From Clytia hemisphaerica (Eukaryota; Cnidaria; Hydrozoa; Leptothecata; Clytiidae): a stretch of 64,000 nucleotides of DNA. The notes beneath the pieces were generated by a model that had not been told where the DNA came from, made no database searches, and saw only the letters and a list, made by a program, of their open reading frames with translations. The DNA is taken from assembly GCA_902728285.1 (NCBI GenBank), contig CACVBU010000198.1, positions 62,001 through 126,000 on the forward strand, given 5' to 3'. Both the position numbers and the translations under genes were made by a program. Below, one piece after another: positions 23,464-38,200 of this stretch; the stretch's first letter is position 1, and every line of letters starts with the position of its first letter.

Positions 23464-24885
23464 TATTTTTAATGCACCCAGTTGTAACTAGACGCTTTCA
23501 TTACCACAAAAAAGCTTTAAAAGGGATAAACAGATGGCTTCAGACTTTATTCCCTATGAACCTCTAAATTTTTATGCTGAACTATTCTCCTAGCTTAGCC
23601 AGAGTTAAACTTTGAACTTTTCGACTTTTGCTTTCAAAAAACAAAAAAACAACAACAGCAAAAGAATTTTGACGCAAGGTCCACAAGAAATGTCTAAATT
23701 TCAGAAGAGCATATTGTTTGTTTGTTTGTTTGTTAGTCCAGTCAATTTCTTATAAAATTTGTGAGCTGGAAGAGCGTGGCGAGCCTTAGGGTTGGCTATC
23801 AAATGTTCTTGAGCTGTTCCTAAAATCTGGAATTACTTGTCTACTCTCTGTTCTCTAATAGACGTCCCCCCGCTAATTAATTTTCGCACTTCCAGGTCTT
23901 ATAAAATTTGTGAACTAGAACTGTCTAGGGTCATGGCCCAGAAGGCTCACAAGACACTGCGCACTTCCGAGTTTTTTTGTGACGACACTACGCACTTCAA
24001 AAAATATTTTAGAGACGCAAAAGTCCCCCTCAAAAGATAGCCTTTCTGGTCAGCAAAATAGATACCGAGTTGTAATAAATGAGTTAATGATAATAGCAAA
24101 GAGGCTCGGAAATCCAAAGTTATTTTTCTCGAGTTAAAAAAACCGAGTTACGAAAAAACCGAGTTATGACGTCATTTTTCGGAAATGTTGACGTCATTTT
24201 GTACCTTCTATATGACGTCATTCTCAATCTTGTAGGTCGTTTTTTCCCGTGACTTTAAAATCTCGAGTTATCTCTGATGGTATCTTAACTCATTTAAATT
24301 TTCGAATCATTTCTCGTTTTTTAACTCGGTTTCGTTTCTTTTAAATTTTCGAGTTATTTTCCTTCCTGTAGATTCTCAGATTCTCGAGTTATTTTGGCGT
24401 TCACAGCAGAATTTTCTCATTCTACCTTAGGGTAAGGTGTTTCACGTGTATTAAATTTCGCGATTCACTAAATTGGGTATTTGCAATAAAGCAAGAAAAT
24501 GACTAATTTTGCGTGAAACACAACGTACAATGGTATAAATCTATTTTACAGTCAAGAAATATCACTTAAAACCTTCAAAAATTCGATTGCCTTTTTATTT
24601 TATTTTAGGAATTTTGAAATTTTCGGCACATTTTGAAAATTTTTCCCATATATTTAATCTTGCGATTTTGTACGTTGTTGGAAGAAAAATTTGGCGGATG
24701 GCTCAAAAAGTTTTTTCAGAGGGAATTTAATTTGGCGGGTCAACAACAAAATTAATTTTGGCGGACTATGTGTTTCAAGGTTCAAATTCGGGGTGAAAAT
24801 GTTGAAAACACACCATTTGGGGCCTAAACAATGAAAAACTGCAAAAAAATATGAGAAAACTTTTCTTCCAATGAGGTATTCTTAA

Positions 24886-25298
24886 TAAGGGCTCTGACCA
24901 TAAAGAAAATATTAGTTTTGAAATTTTCTTGAAATACGTTTGTTTCTTGTTCCTGGCCATATCCAACAAAAGGGTTCATCATTAGACTGCATTTTGATCA
25001 ATTACCCGATGAGTTATTAGGATTTTAACGATAAGAAACTCACCATGAACCACTAAGTAACGTTGATTAAACGTTTATTACCCCTTATTCAAGTTTCAAA
25101 GGGAACTTCTTCGCTGTTACTTAGCTCCTCAAAGCTGAAGATATATTTCGTTGTGGTTCTTAAATTTTAAGACGGAAGAATATTTGACCTAACAGAAAAT
25201 GTGTAACATGTTATAGTTTTATTGGCTTCATCAAGCAGAAATTCACATATTGTATATACATTGTAAATGTGAAAAAATCACTATGGTCAGGGCCCTTA
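24886..25298. mobile_element. 413-bp TTAA-flanked MITE
   Basis: Inverted ends TAAGGGCTCTGACCATA and TATGGTCAGGGCCCTTA, with TTAA directly outside (24882-24885 and 25299-25302). Typical of piggyBac/Kolobok-type non-autonomous elements. No coding capacity. Confidence 0.7.
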
Positions 25299-25907
25299 TT
25301 AAAACAGTATTGAATTTCAAGAAATCTATCCTGAAAACTCGCGAATTAAGTACCCGCGAAAATTTGAAACACTAGAAAATATATACCAATAAGGCAAATA
25401 TTTTGCGAGAACAACACTTTCACGAAAGTTTCTTCCCCCAGAAAAGTACCTCTAAGTTACAAATTAGCACACAGGACTATTTTTATAGGTCGATGAAAAT
25501 TGGCTCAAAGATTCCCAATTATAAACTCAACTATATATCTTCTTATCTGGTATTTTAGGGCATTTCCGAGAGGAAAAAAAAGTGTCGTAAATTTTTCAAA
25601 ATTAAATATCAACTATCAAAATAATATAAATATGTTTGTTAAAATATCTCACAAGTAAAAGTTTAATCTAAATAAAAAATTTCGTTTTTCATAATTTGAC
25701 CATTCAAAAAACATGTAAGCTCACAGTTATAGACCCCCCTCTCACAAGTAAAAGTTTAATCTAAATAAAAAATTTCGTAAAAATATGTAAGCTCACTGTT
25801 TCAGACCCCTCTCATTCATCCTTGTAAAGCCTATAGCATAAAAATAATTTTTTCTACATGAAGACACCTCTTTTTTCCTAGAGCAGGCATCTCTTTTAAA
25901 TGGTCTA

Positions 25908-26017
25908 TACCTTATCGGGGAAAAAAATGTCGGACGAAAGTGACGAAAATTTTCCCCGACCGATTTGAGCCCTGCTTGGTGACAATATTTTTGACATTTT
26001 TTTTCCCCGATAAGGTA
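25908..26017. mobile_element. Short palindromic MITE
   Basis: TACCTTATCGGGGAAAAAAA and its reverse complement bound 110 bp just downstream of the HECT ligase stop codon, so it may lie in the 3' UTR of that gene. Confidence 0.55.
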
Positions 26018-26216
26018 TTCAAAATAAAAATAAAACCAATAACAAAAACGACAGGCGAATACATGCTTCGACATTTTCCCTGATACTTCTCTTTAAAAAG
26101 AAGATTAAAAAACCGAGGATAAAATCCGTTCGTTGGTTAAACAAAAGAAAAGCAACAAAATCAAAAAGGGTGACAGCCTCTTGTCCATCTGTCTTCATCA
26201 ATAACCAACATAACCA

Positions 26217-29200
26217 TTACCATCTCCCATAGCCACTCGCCTGTACATCAAGGACAGTGTCCATTCGTTTTTTGAAATCTTTCAAATCTTCGTAATCCAA
26301 GGGCAATGTGAGAGAGTTAAAGCATGTGTCAGGATCTGGATAATACTTTTTTCTTCCTTCAGTAAAAAATTTCACGTTAATTTTTGCTGGCAAAATAATA
26401 TATCCCGTAACGAATAACAGGAACTTCTTAACCAGGTCGTCATTATCTGAGGAAAAAGTAAATGAAAAAAATGATCATGTCCTTTCCTGGTAGCAGTACT
26501 TATTGGAAACTTACTAGGATTGAAAACAAACTTCGGGCAGATTTCAGAAATTACTTCTTTAAAACAAAAGGTATCGATTTAAAATGCCGTATTTCCCCTC
26601 ATAAGCACCGCACCGCAGCACTTATATAATTTTCATGAGTTCGAATTTCTGAAGTTTTTACCTTTTCTACGAACTCGATAGAGGCGGTTCTCGCTATGAA
26701 ATCTGGGTGTTCTATCGGGGGTAGTAACGTATGAGGAAAAATTAACGGATCTGTTGTGATGTAGAGTAAGTAAGTACAGTATATGGCCCCTCCCTAAAAC
26801 GGAGGCCAAAATTTAATCGAAAAAAATCGAAAAATTAACAAGCGGGGGTGGGGGGCGTTTATTTGGCACCTAAGAGTAGATATCGAAATGAAAATTTCAC
26901 CATATTTTTGAATTGTGATTTCGAATATGACAAGCATAAATTAATTTTTACTAATATACTAATGGTTGTTAGAATGGAGGTTTGTTGCACCTTGAATGGA
27001 GGTTTTGTTGAAAGGAGCTTATTGACTAAAGAGAAGTAAAAAACAGATACTATTGACATTTTCTCATTGGCTGAAAAATGTAATAGCTGATTGCAATGAA
27101 AGTTGTCAATTTTTTTCTGTATGATGTTCTGAAATTTAATAAAACCGATTCTTTACACAGTGACGTCATTATCAATATTATATCTAAAGAATTTATTTCT
27201 CCAAAATATTTATGGAATTCAGCTATGGAGTATGATGTCAAAACTTTATGACGAAAGCTCAAGTCAATTCGAAGTAATACGAGTTTGAAGTTATTCATCT
27301 TTTATTTTCTACACTGAATTAGGTATTTTTGCCGTTTCTGCTGATTCAGCAAAAATCTATTGATTTTCTGATGATTTTCCACGTCAAACTAGCCATTTTA
27401 GTGGTATTTTTGAGATTTCGACTTCTAGATTATTTGGTGGTTTTCCAAAAATTAATTAGCGGGGGGGGGCGTTGGAATAAGAATGCCTTGGGTGCAAAAT
27501 TTTCGAAAAATTAATTAGCGGGGGGGGGGGGTACGTTTATTAGCCACCCGAGAGTACAGGTCAGAAACCTAGTTCAATTGACGACCTCCGTTCTAGGGGC
27601 CACCTCCATTCTAGGAGCCATCATATACTATAATTAGCCCATTTCATTGAATTATTTTCACAACATGATTTTTTTCTACGTCACTGCAGTAATCAAATTT
27701 TTATTGTACTGTAAAGCACTCTTTTTGCGAATTGAGATAAGGCGGCATTTATTGGAGGAAATACGGCAAGGCCAAATGTAATTTTGGGCCTCTGTGTGAA
27801 TGTTAGTAAACGTGAAAAGTTCTAACTTTAAGGTGAGTGAATTATACGTACTAAGGTCTTCCTCCAAAAATTTCTTCAAATAGTTAAATGCAGTAATTTG
27901 TTTCTCCGTCAAGTTAGGGGGTGTAGACAAACAATTTATGATTTGTTCCTTAGAAAAACAAAAATCTTTGAGTTTCGGAAAAAGCTTTGACTGGAGAGAT
28001 CTGTTTTTGTAGACGAAATTAACAAGTTGAAAGTCTTCGTTCATTCCTCTCCTGAAATCGTCTAGTTCTTCGCGTCTTTTGGTTATCACCTCATAGAACA
28101 AAATTTCCTGGTACGCTTGATCCTTGGTTTTTGTACCCAACATTTTATTGACAAAACCAGCAGCATTTAGCAGTGATGAAATACCATCTTCCCCATTAAG
28201 ATCAGCAAAGTCTTCTTCCGTGCAAGCTTTCTTTATCTGAAAAAAATTGAAGTGATTAAATTAAATTCTTGCTACATTATTGGTAAGACTGAACTTTAGG
28301 ATTCAGGATTTCAACTTAAGGATCCTAAAGTTTTGGGTTAAAAGCATCAAAATTAAGAGATACCAATAATGATTATTCTTCAAAATAAGAGGTCTTCGCA
28401 CCGCCATGACAGTTGCAATGCTTGGACAAAACTCGTGTATTGATAGGACATACTAATTTCGAAAACAAATGCACAAAAATAAATCAGTAACCTCCCTATC
28501 AAATAAAAAACTCTCAATGCCTATTGCCTCTAAACAGCTCTAAATGCTCATCTCGATAAATCTTTTCTGAGCCTGTTTACATGCATCTCGGTTCGGGAGC
28601 GTACTGAGTTCATTTTAGCAATCTCATACGCGAAACTGCGTTTCGGGTTTCCCTCTGAGGCTGTACTGATCACGGTCATTTGCACCGAACCGAGATTGGA
28701 TTCCGAAAAGCCAAACTCAAACGGCTCCGTAGCCCGTAGGTCACTTAAGGCTTTTTGATAGACTGGATGACGCGATTAATTGGCCCAGTGTATATTGACA
28801 GCTTTTTGCTCTAGCTTGTTCGGCTTGTTGGCAAAATCCATCAATCGATCCAGGCCTTTCACAGGAAAAAATAAAATCTTGAAGTTCCTGCACCGCAATT
28901 GAGAAAATCGCTTGGTATGGAAATTGGAATCGATAGCGGTGCACTTTAAATTTTCTTTGCGTTAGAAATGCCAATTGCTCCTAGTCTACATTACTGAACT
29001 CAGCGTCATCAAAATCATCAAAAAGCAAAGTTCAGCCAAAAGAAGACTCTAGTCTAACCGCTCCGAGATCGATCCATATAAACGGCCTCTTAGTTCCAAA
29101 ATTTAGAAATCCCGAACCCTTAAAAGCTAGGGGATGCAGCTATGTATTAAAAAAGTAATATTGAATTGTACAGTCCAAGGAGAACCCAAAAATAAAAAAA

Positions 29201-32200
29201 GGAAAACTATCACTGGAACTTACACTTTCCAAAATAGATTGGGTTTCCGAGTCAGCCACATCTTTCGCTTCTACAAGTGCAATTGCTGCTGTTTTGGATC
29301 CAGACAAGATGTATTCTTGAATGCAAGGCGAAATACTCCATATTCCAATTTCCCCATGGAAGAAAGCCATTGCCACAAATTTCCCAGCATAATAAAAGAA
29401 ATCTGAAGCCAACAGATCAGTGTCATGTACTGGAACTTTACGGTCTTCACGGCCTTCAAACAACACAATGTTTTTTTCTCCGCTGAGAAAAGATTTAATC
29501 GTATGAAAAAAGTACTCCTTTCTCGGGCCGGTAGCGTCGATGCCATCTTCATTTTGAAATTTAACTTCTGGTGGAATAGAAATGTTTTTGATATCTCCAC
29601 GCTTGAACAAAGTCATTGTCGATAAAAGAATTGTATCACGGTTTATTTTAACGAGAACATGCCCTTTTTTCAAGTTCCTCCTTTTGAATGATTCCCACTT
29701 CAACTTTTGGTCTTTTATTTTCTTACCAACACCACTATCTGGTAGGCTGTCATGGTCACTGTTGCTGCTATCACTTTCAACGAGATCATTATTACCAGAA
29801 CCTAAACGTGTAAAAAGTTAAGATGTTAGAACAACAAGTTAAAACCTTCGTGCCACTGCTTATTTTTTATTGTCAGCAACATTGAATATAAAACGGTTTC
29901 AGCCAGTCCTTATAGTGCGTTCACTTGGATGTCTTTTTTACAAAACACTTTATTTTCGTTGTTTTTTATGATGAAAAGAAAAGGTTTGTACTTAGAAGTT
30001 GTTAACGATTATCCAAGTTAGAGTGAACGTACTATAACAACGGTCTTTAACCCTATTTACCCAAGGGGAGAGGGTAGAATCTATCTATCCAATCAAATTC
30101 AAATGTTCAGAGATGATAGATATTGACAATTTAATTCTAGAAATTTTAGAAAAAAAATTTATAAATGATGATGTCATTAGTTTTCGGAAATTTTACTCAT
30201 TTTCAGCATAGATTTTTATTTAACAGTAAATCTTGCTCAGAAATAAAAACCGGCAATTGTGTTAAAAAGCAATCTTTTACCTTTCAGAATCTGAAAACAG
30301 ATCCTAAATATCTTTTTCCGTTCGACCGTGAGGTTGTTTTTTGTAAACCATACTTTTTACCCTATTTTGCGACAGGTGGAAATTTTGTGATGACGTCATC
30401 ATACTTTGGATGATGTAATTAATTTTTTTCTTCTATGAATTTCCATTCATGATAGAGAAAATCTGTACCAATTTTTATGATCATAGCACTTCTGAATCAA
30501 AAAATATTGAGCGTGGTAGATTCTACCCTCCCCTTGGGGCTACAGAAGCAAAAAAAGCTTGGGGCTAATAGGGTTAAAGAATTGCATCTTTTTTATTTGA
30601 ATTTGCGCACTTTAAAAACCATTTTAAATTTTAAACGAACTTACTTGATGTAATTTAGTTATATAATAGATTCCTGAGATTGGAACCCACCTAGAAGAGT
30701 TAACCTCTTTTAGAGGGCAGAGAGTTTTTTACTTAAATTGATAGGAACAAAAATTTTAATTAATTACAAGACTTTCATTATTCTGAGACGGGTTTTCAAA
30801 ATATCTCAACATATCTCTGAGGATTTTAGTAACCCACGCTCCATCATCCCCGTCCCAGGAGCTAGAGGTGAAGCTACGTAAATATACACAAAATTTAGTA
30901 TTTTAACATCGAACTCATCCGTTCATCTTTCCCGATTACGATGATGAAAATTTTGGGAATATCATTATTTTAGGTTTTCTTGACCACATATAAAATTTTA
31001 AGTTTTGTTATTTTGGGCCCATCTGAAATATAAAAAATATATTATTACCTCCAGGAATATCTGTTTCCTCGAGAAGGTTTTTGTTACCGTGTTCCTGTAG
31101 AGAAGAAAAACACAAAATTATAAACTGACTTCCAGAGTCAGTACCAAAATCTCAACTAGAACACCATGAGGGATTTTCTTAAAATCCGAAATGTACAGAA
31201 GTTGAGCTAGGAATCTGGAAATGTCTGTATGTCTGTCTGTATTTGTCCCAAATACTTTAGGAGAGCCTGGTGCACACTGGGCCCAAATGGAAAAACTTTG
31301 GAAAAAGGAGAAGGAGAGGAACAAGACACTTCTTACACTTTTTGTATTGTAAAGGCTTTCAAAAAGCTGTAGGGTCACATTACATGAGTTAGACATATTG
31401 TAGACTTCAATTTTTAAAATTTAAACTTCTAAACCGCTAAGCGTCACACCAAAATTCCAGCATTTCTAGAATGGTTAGTGTCTGTAGTTTTCATATGGTT
31501 TGATATGTGACAATTAGCAGAGAGATATTTTGACATTTGTGGCTAATTTAAACAAATTCGTGATGAGAAGTTTGATGGAAAATTTGAGTTTTTTCTTGTT
31601 TTTAAACATTTATACATACTTTTGAGTAATTTCTCTTAAGAATATAATGTCTCTAAGGTTAACACACAAAAAACTGGTTTTAACCCTGAATTTAGATCAG
31701 AATGTTCAAAAATATCCATTTTTAACACTCAACTTTGGAGCCCCATAACTTGACTTCCAGATCAGATAGAGACCTGAAAATTTGGCATCTGATCAGAAAT
31801 TCATTCAAGATTACATTGATCATAATAAATAATAAAGCCAAATTTTAACTTTCGTGTGGAGACTTAAAGATGGTCAGATTTGGCTGAAATTTGGCACACT
31901 TCACAGGAAAAAATCGTCAAATCACACTCGTGTGAAAACTGATCTCCCACAGTGTGATTCGGTTCGTTTTTCACACGGGTGGGAAAAGGTAATTAACACC
32001 CAATGTGTTTGTCTCATGTCGAATTAATTATCAAACTAAACGCTCAATCTGCAATGACAATCTGACTTAATTCTTCTTAAATTTGAGGTGTTTTAGTCTG
32101 ATACTCAATTCAATATGGTGGAAACATTAAGGGTGTCATTTACCTTTTCACACCCGTGTGAAAAACGAACCGAATCCCACTGTGGGAAATCAGTTTTCAC

Positions 32201-35200
32201 ACAAGTGTGATTTAACGATTTTTTCCTGTGCTTATTCCTTGGGTGAATACTTGGTGGTAATTTCTTCATTTTATTTCTAAACATTTGATTTCTGGGCCTG
32301 GGGACGAGTTTTCACCAAAGTGTTGCAAAAAACTTTGGGGTCAGCCTGGAGACATAAAAATGGTCTGATTTGGCTGAAAATTTCATTAAGATTAGCTTAT
32401 AAATTTTACAATTGGGTCTACAAATTATCTACCGGGTGATCCACGAAAAAGTACCAGGGTTTCGGTGCAAAGTACGCTTGATATGATATTATTTTGTTGA
32501 AAAATTTTTCATCCCAAAGAGGATACTCAAACTTATATTTTGAGCCACCACCTCTTTACTTTTGACAAGGAGTTTTCGAGATATGGAGGTTTGAAGTTAA
32601 AAATCACTTTAAAAAATCATCAAAAAACGTCAAAAACTGGGTATCTAAATAAGCATTTTGTAACTCTTTCTTTGAAATTTTTTTTTCTAAAATTGCTGAA
32701 TTTTTTTCTAAAATTGTTCTTTGGTTTTTCACCCTATAAACCTTTTTTGAAAATTGTTTATAAAAAAGAAGCAATAAAATTACTAATTCGGCAACAAAAG
32801 TCATTGTCATAAAATGTTTATTTTCTTTGTTAAAAATGGTCAAATTTGAAGCCCTGTTTTTATTACGTTTTTTGATAACTTTTTAAGTGACTTTCAAACC
32901 TCTATATCTGGAGGACTACTTGTCAGAAATAAAAAAATTGACAGCTCAAAATTTAAGTTAATGTATCTATTTACGATGAAAAAGTAATTTTTGATAATAT
33001 TAATATCATATCAAGGGTACTTTTCACTGAAACCCTGGTTGTTTTTTTTCGTGGGTCACCCGGTAGATAATATATTGAAGTTGAGACCAGCGCGTCGTAA
33101 CGCACTATCGACTGTTATATATCAAACGACGAAAATTTCCGGCCTATTCTGCCCTTGGCCGTAACTTTTGTAAAATTCTTAATCTTGATTAGCTTTTTCA
33201 AATATACACACTTTTTAAAATAGGAACCAGTTTATTTTGGCTTAAGCTCAATTGTGCTTGATTTTTCAAAATTTTCTGGCTCAAAATATTCTTATGATGT
33301 TCTCAAAATCTGAAATTTTTTGCCCACTAATTTGTAACCCTGGTCAGTCCCATATCTGATATCAATACTCAAATTACATCCGTCTATTAAAGACCTGAGA
33401 GTATGGACGCAGACCCCTCCCCTGCTTAAATAGCGAACGTTTCACATTGCACCCACAAATCTGGGAATAAATTTTTCCTGGGGGGAGCTGACCCAGGACA
33501 CTATGGGGCCCAATCAAATCGATTTAATGATTACATTACAACCCTTTTAAAAAATGACTCACCAAATTGTTCATTTCCTTTAATATTTTCTCAACAGCTT
33601 CATTGATATGTATGGACCCAGAAAATACTGTGTTTAAATATTCCTTATCATGTTGGGGGAATAAAATTTGTAATTTTTGGATTGTGTCAGCAACGGATTC
33701 TTCTTTGTTTTCTTCAAATTCTAAAACCAAGGTCAAAAAGTATATCACATCACAGCCTTTTTTGAGAGAATGATTTATCTAGACAACAAATACAAAAAGT
33801 TCTGCTAACATGTTCCCTGTAAAACCCATCTATTTATAGTGTTGGTAAAGAGATCTTTTTGTTTCACTACTATACTGTAGTAAGTCTGGTCTTGTGAGAA
33901 TTAGGACCTATTACCCATGTTTTTAAACTCTACCATAAAAAGAATTAAGGCAAGAGCAACAGATATAGAAGGCAAGTGAAAGAAAATAATACTTTTAATT
34001 GGTAAATAATATATAGAATAAAATTGTACCAGTTGTTTTGCAGTTGCTTTTATGGTTTTGAAAAGAAATAAGTGGAACTTCTTTTTGACAGGTGTGGCAT
34101 TTGACTAATTGCACATCATGGTTTTGAAAATTATTGACATCTAGTGGGGTTTTGTCAAGATCAGAATTCAATGGAATTACATAGACAAGCGATGTTTTTG
34201 CCTCCTCCTTAATCTGCAAAACAGTGTAGCCGGATGATAATGCTAAAAGCGGTGTAAGCGGCCGCTCACCCACTCCCCCAACAACTGCTTTTGATAACAT
34301 AAATGCTCCATCTTGAGATTTCAGGCTGAAAAGAAAAAGATTTTCTCACGCTAGACTTGTTGGTTTAACAAGGAACAGTGAGAAAGTAATCACACAAATA
34401 GAGTCTAGTGCATTTTGAAGTTCATTTCAAATTAGCTGTCAGTAAAATTTGAAATGCTCATAACTTTTGATATACTTTGAACTAGATAGCAATTCTATGC
34501 TTGTTGAAAAGATAATTGTGATAGATTCGAAAAAAGTTTTAAAAATGAAGATGAACAATGAAAAAGGAAAAAAATCAACTCCTGGTAGAATTGTGCTATA
34601 ATGACAATTTTACAGGGATGATTCTAGAATCTTAGAGCATCATTACTGTGAAAAAACCTTTCAAAAATATTTGTTCGGTCAAAAGATATTGCATGAAGTC
34701 CTTAGCTAGTTGACTGTAAAAAAGGCTGTTTTTTGGTGTTTTTTTAGATTCAATCAGTGATGAACTAATTTGAAATAGACTTTAGCATCTTTGATTTATC
34801 TTATTTAAAAATTGAACAACACTAACTTTGGATAATGCTCTTCAAGGATATATCTCACATGCTCATGATCACCATTCTTGTCAGTGAAAACGACCCTTTT
34901 CTTGCCTAATCCTGCTAAGTTTAATTCTGTCAGGTCTTCTGCATTTGGAGTAGTTGGTGAATTAGTGCTTGCCAAACAGACAAAGTTGTGCGACCAAGGT
35001 GATGCCGGCTTTGCCTTTTTGGGAACAAATCTCTCATAAGGTTTTGATCTTTTTGGCAAAAACTTTTTTTGCATTTCTTTTCCTGATTTTGGTTTTGACA
35101 GACCAGGAAATTGTCGTCTGAATTCCATCATCGATGGTAAATCCAGCTGTCGGACAAAAGGGCTTTGGCCTGGGTTACTTCTGTTTGTGGTACTTTGAGA

Positions 35201-38200
35201 AGAAGAAGTTACTGCTTGTTGGACAAAAGGGCTTTGGCTTGGGTTACTTCTGTTTGTGGTACTTTGAGAAGAAGAAGTTACTGCTTGTTGGACAAAAGGG
35301 CTTTGGCTTGGGTTATTTCTGTTTGTGGTACTTTGAGAAGAAGAAGTTACTGCTTGTTGGACAAAAGGGCTTTGGCTTGGGTTACTTCTGTTTGTGGTAC
35401 TTTGAGAAGAAGTTCCTGAAAACAGTAATATGGTTACATATTAGAAAGTAAGAAAAATGAGGTGTGAACCCAAACAAATCAGGTACCCCCTAAATTTGTA
35501 AATTAGGGACATTTTTTATTTTAAGGTACCCCAAATTTTTGGGGGGTCCACTATTGATTGGGTAAAAAAAAATGTTCCAGTTATGAAAAGTTTCAAATTA
35601 CAGAAATCTGAATTGTGCGTGGAAAGTGTTTTATTACGATTTTCTAGGAAAACTTGAAAGTGACTGAAATTTTGGTATTTGAATTAGATATCAGTTTTTA
35701 TCCCAGTTTTCGAAATTTATACCTAAATTTTTTTTTGATGAAACTTTGGCTAACATTCAAACAGGGGCTTCCCAAGAAAAAAAGTTCAATGCACCTTTGA
35801 TAACCTTTTATTTTTGAGAAAGGGTGAGTGAAACACACAAATCAAAATAGGAGATTTTCTGTCGAAGCATAACAAAATATTAGTCTAATCGAAGAAATAC
35901 ACTCCAATTTTCAGAAAGAAAGCACTAGACCTAGTTAAATTAAGAGTAGAATCTAATTTACATCTTTTGTATAGGCATATGAAGGCTCAGATTTTAAGCA
36001 TAATTAGCAAGCCTGAAATATAGTTGCTAATGGAGTCTAAACTGGGAATATCTCAAACTTAACCACCCTTGTATAACTTTTTTTCATATAATTTATAGAT
36101 TTGATGTACTTATTACATCATGTTGTGTTTAAAAAAGAGTTTCAAAGTTTATACTTTTCGGCAAAATCTCAGACTGAGACTCAGCCCTGCACTACTGTTT
36201 CCCAAACCTTAGCTCACCTTAGATTAAATTATATATGATGTTAGAAAATTAATGACTCGTAAGCATAGCAAGCATATTCGTTAAGGTCTTAAGCATATCT
36301 GAGCCTGATCAAGGGACAGACACTTGCTTATAAAAAAAACATATATTCATGCCAAATAAAAATAATTAAGAAACTTTCTGTGGAAATGAGTAATTGTTTT
36401 TTTTGTGTTCTCTTCATACAGGGCCACCCTGCCAATCCCAATAAGCCCCAGGCATACCTTAAAAACTTAAGAATACTTGAAAATACTGGGTGCGCCAAAA
36501 ATAAGTACACGTTTTTTTTTACTAGAACACCTAAAATTTAGCTGAGCCTGGATGTGCTTATTTTTTTACTTTTAGCAATTTTCAGCCTGAAATGTTCTTA
36601 GATGCGTTCTTAAATTTTCCGACTACTCTAAATCAACAATATCATGCAAAATAAAGAGCACTTAAAATTGGTAAAATTTTGACAATATTTGACTCTCGAT
36701 TTAGAAAATCCATTCCTAAGTTTGTTTAAAACTGCTTGAAAAGAGGGAAAAATTGTAGTTCTTGTCATTTTTTCCCAAATTGAGGCTGAGCATGTTCTTA
36801 CGATGTTCTTAATTTTTCGACAAATTTCAGCCTCAATGTTCTTATAAACTGGGTTCTAATAAAAGAAAAAACGTGTATACCATTTCTTCGAGAGATTGTG
36901 GGCTTTTTAAAGGATGAGTATTTTTATACAATTTCTTTTTTATTATACAGTATAGAGGAAAGCCTAACTTCATATAACTTGGTATATAAAACATTAGGTC
37001 GATCAAAATTTATGATAAAAAACTGAAAATTTTGACCTACCCAAAATATCAAAATCAATTAAAATCAAAGATCAAAATTTGAATGTATGATCATCACTAA
37101 TATCAGAAGTCATTTGATAAAGTGGCTTTTTTTGTGTATTTTGACAAAATATTGATCTGCTAATTTTCTACGAGTCTGAAAATACAATGGGATATAATCA
37201 AATTGATTCTCCTGAATGAGTTCAATAAAAATTTCAAATACAGAAGCGACTTCATTTCATTTTCATAAAATCAAAATTTATTGAAGACGTTTCGGTGTCA
37301 TTCGACCACCATCATCAGTTTAAAAACATTGAAATGAAAATTTCTAATCTGAAAATGTTAACAAATTGTTTAAATACAAAAAAATGTACAAACGAGGATG
37401 GGATATGAAATAATCCATAGAAGAGGTAAAACTAAACTCAGGCAGTCGAAGTGTCAATAATAGTAGTATTTTGAGATTTGAAAATTCGATGATTTTCGGG
37501 TTTCAAGCTATTTGACAAGACTTTTCATATTTGCATGGAAATCTTTAGTTCCTTAACTTAAAGCTTTAGCAATCTTAGATAAGCCATTTTAAAGCTGCAA
37601 TTGAACAAAAAAGTTAATTCCAAATGCCATTCAACTGTTGAAAAAGTGATGAATAAAACGAAAATTTTGCTCCCTGTTTTTAACAGATTTGGATATTTTG
37701 GGTAGGTCAAAAATCTTTCAGTTTTTTTTTATTTTAAAGTTTTCTATACCAAAATTCAAGTTAGGGTTTCCTCCATACAATATAAAAAAAACAAATAAAA
37801 ATATTTATTCTGAAGCCAACAATCTCTGGGAAGACATGCATACTTATTTTCAGTCAATTGAAATGATTTTAAACAGTTTCAATAATACTACATCTGTAAT
37901 ACGTAATACACAGATTTCAAACATTCTAAAGGTTGTTGTAGGTAGCAGTTGTTGATTTCCTCACTAGGCGGCAATCACAAATATCTTCATTTCGTGTCCT
38001 CGTTGGGTCGAAAAAGTGAGTAGGTTGATCGGTCGGTCGGTCGGTCGGTCGGTCGGTCTTTGCCAATGAAGTAAAAGCCCGAAGGGCTAGAAGTCAATCT
38101 CCTTGGTAGGATTTGAAGCCAACAAATCCTACCAAAGTTGCGCGGCCTTGAGCGGTTCGCCTGGTTTTTTACACAAATGACAGATTGAAACTAAAACTTA

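Larger units (their letters stand above)
23464..26216. other. Gap between integrase and HECT ligase genes inside the giant element
   Basis: No further gene is seen. It includes direct TTTGTTTG repeats near 23709, a tract of CGAGTTA and TGACGTCAT words (about 24060-24400), a 413-bp TTAA element (24886-25298), a 37-bp direct repeat (about 25648-25684 and 25741-25778), and a 110-bp palindromic MITE (25908-26017). Confidence 0.5.

Noticed and set aside
35134-35451. Open frames of 84-105 codons on the + strand with four repeats
   Set aside because: They are the antisense of the in-frame 69-bp repeats of the HECT ligase exon. The - strand has the conserved splice sites and domain context.
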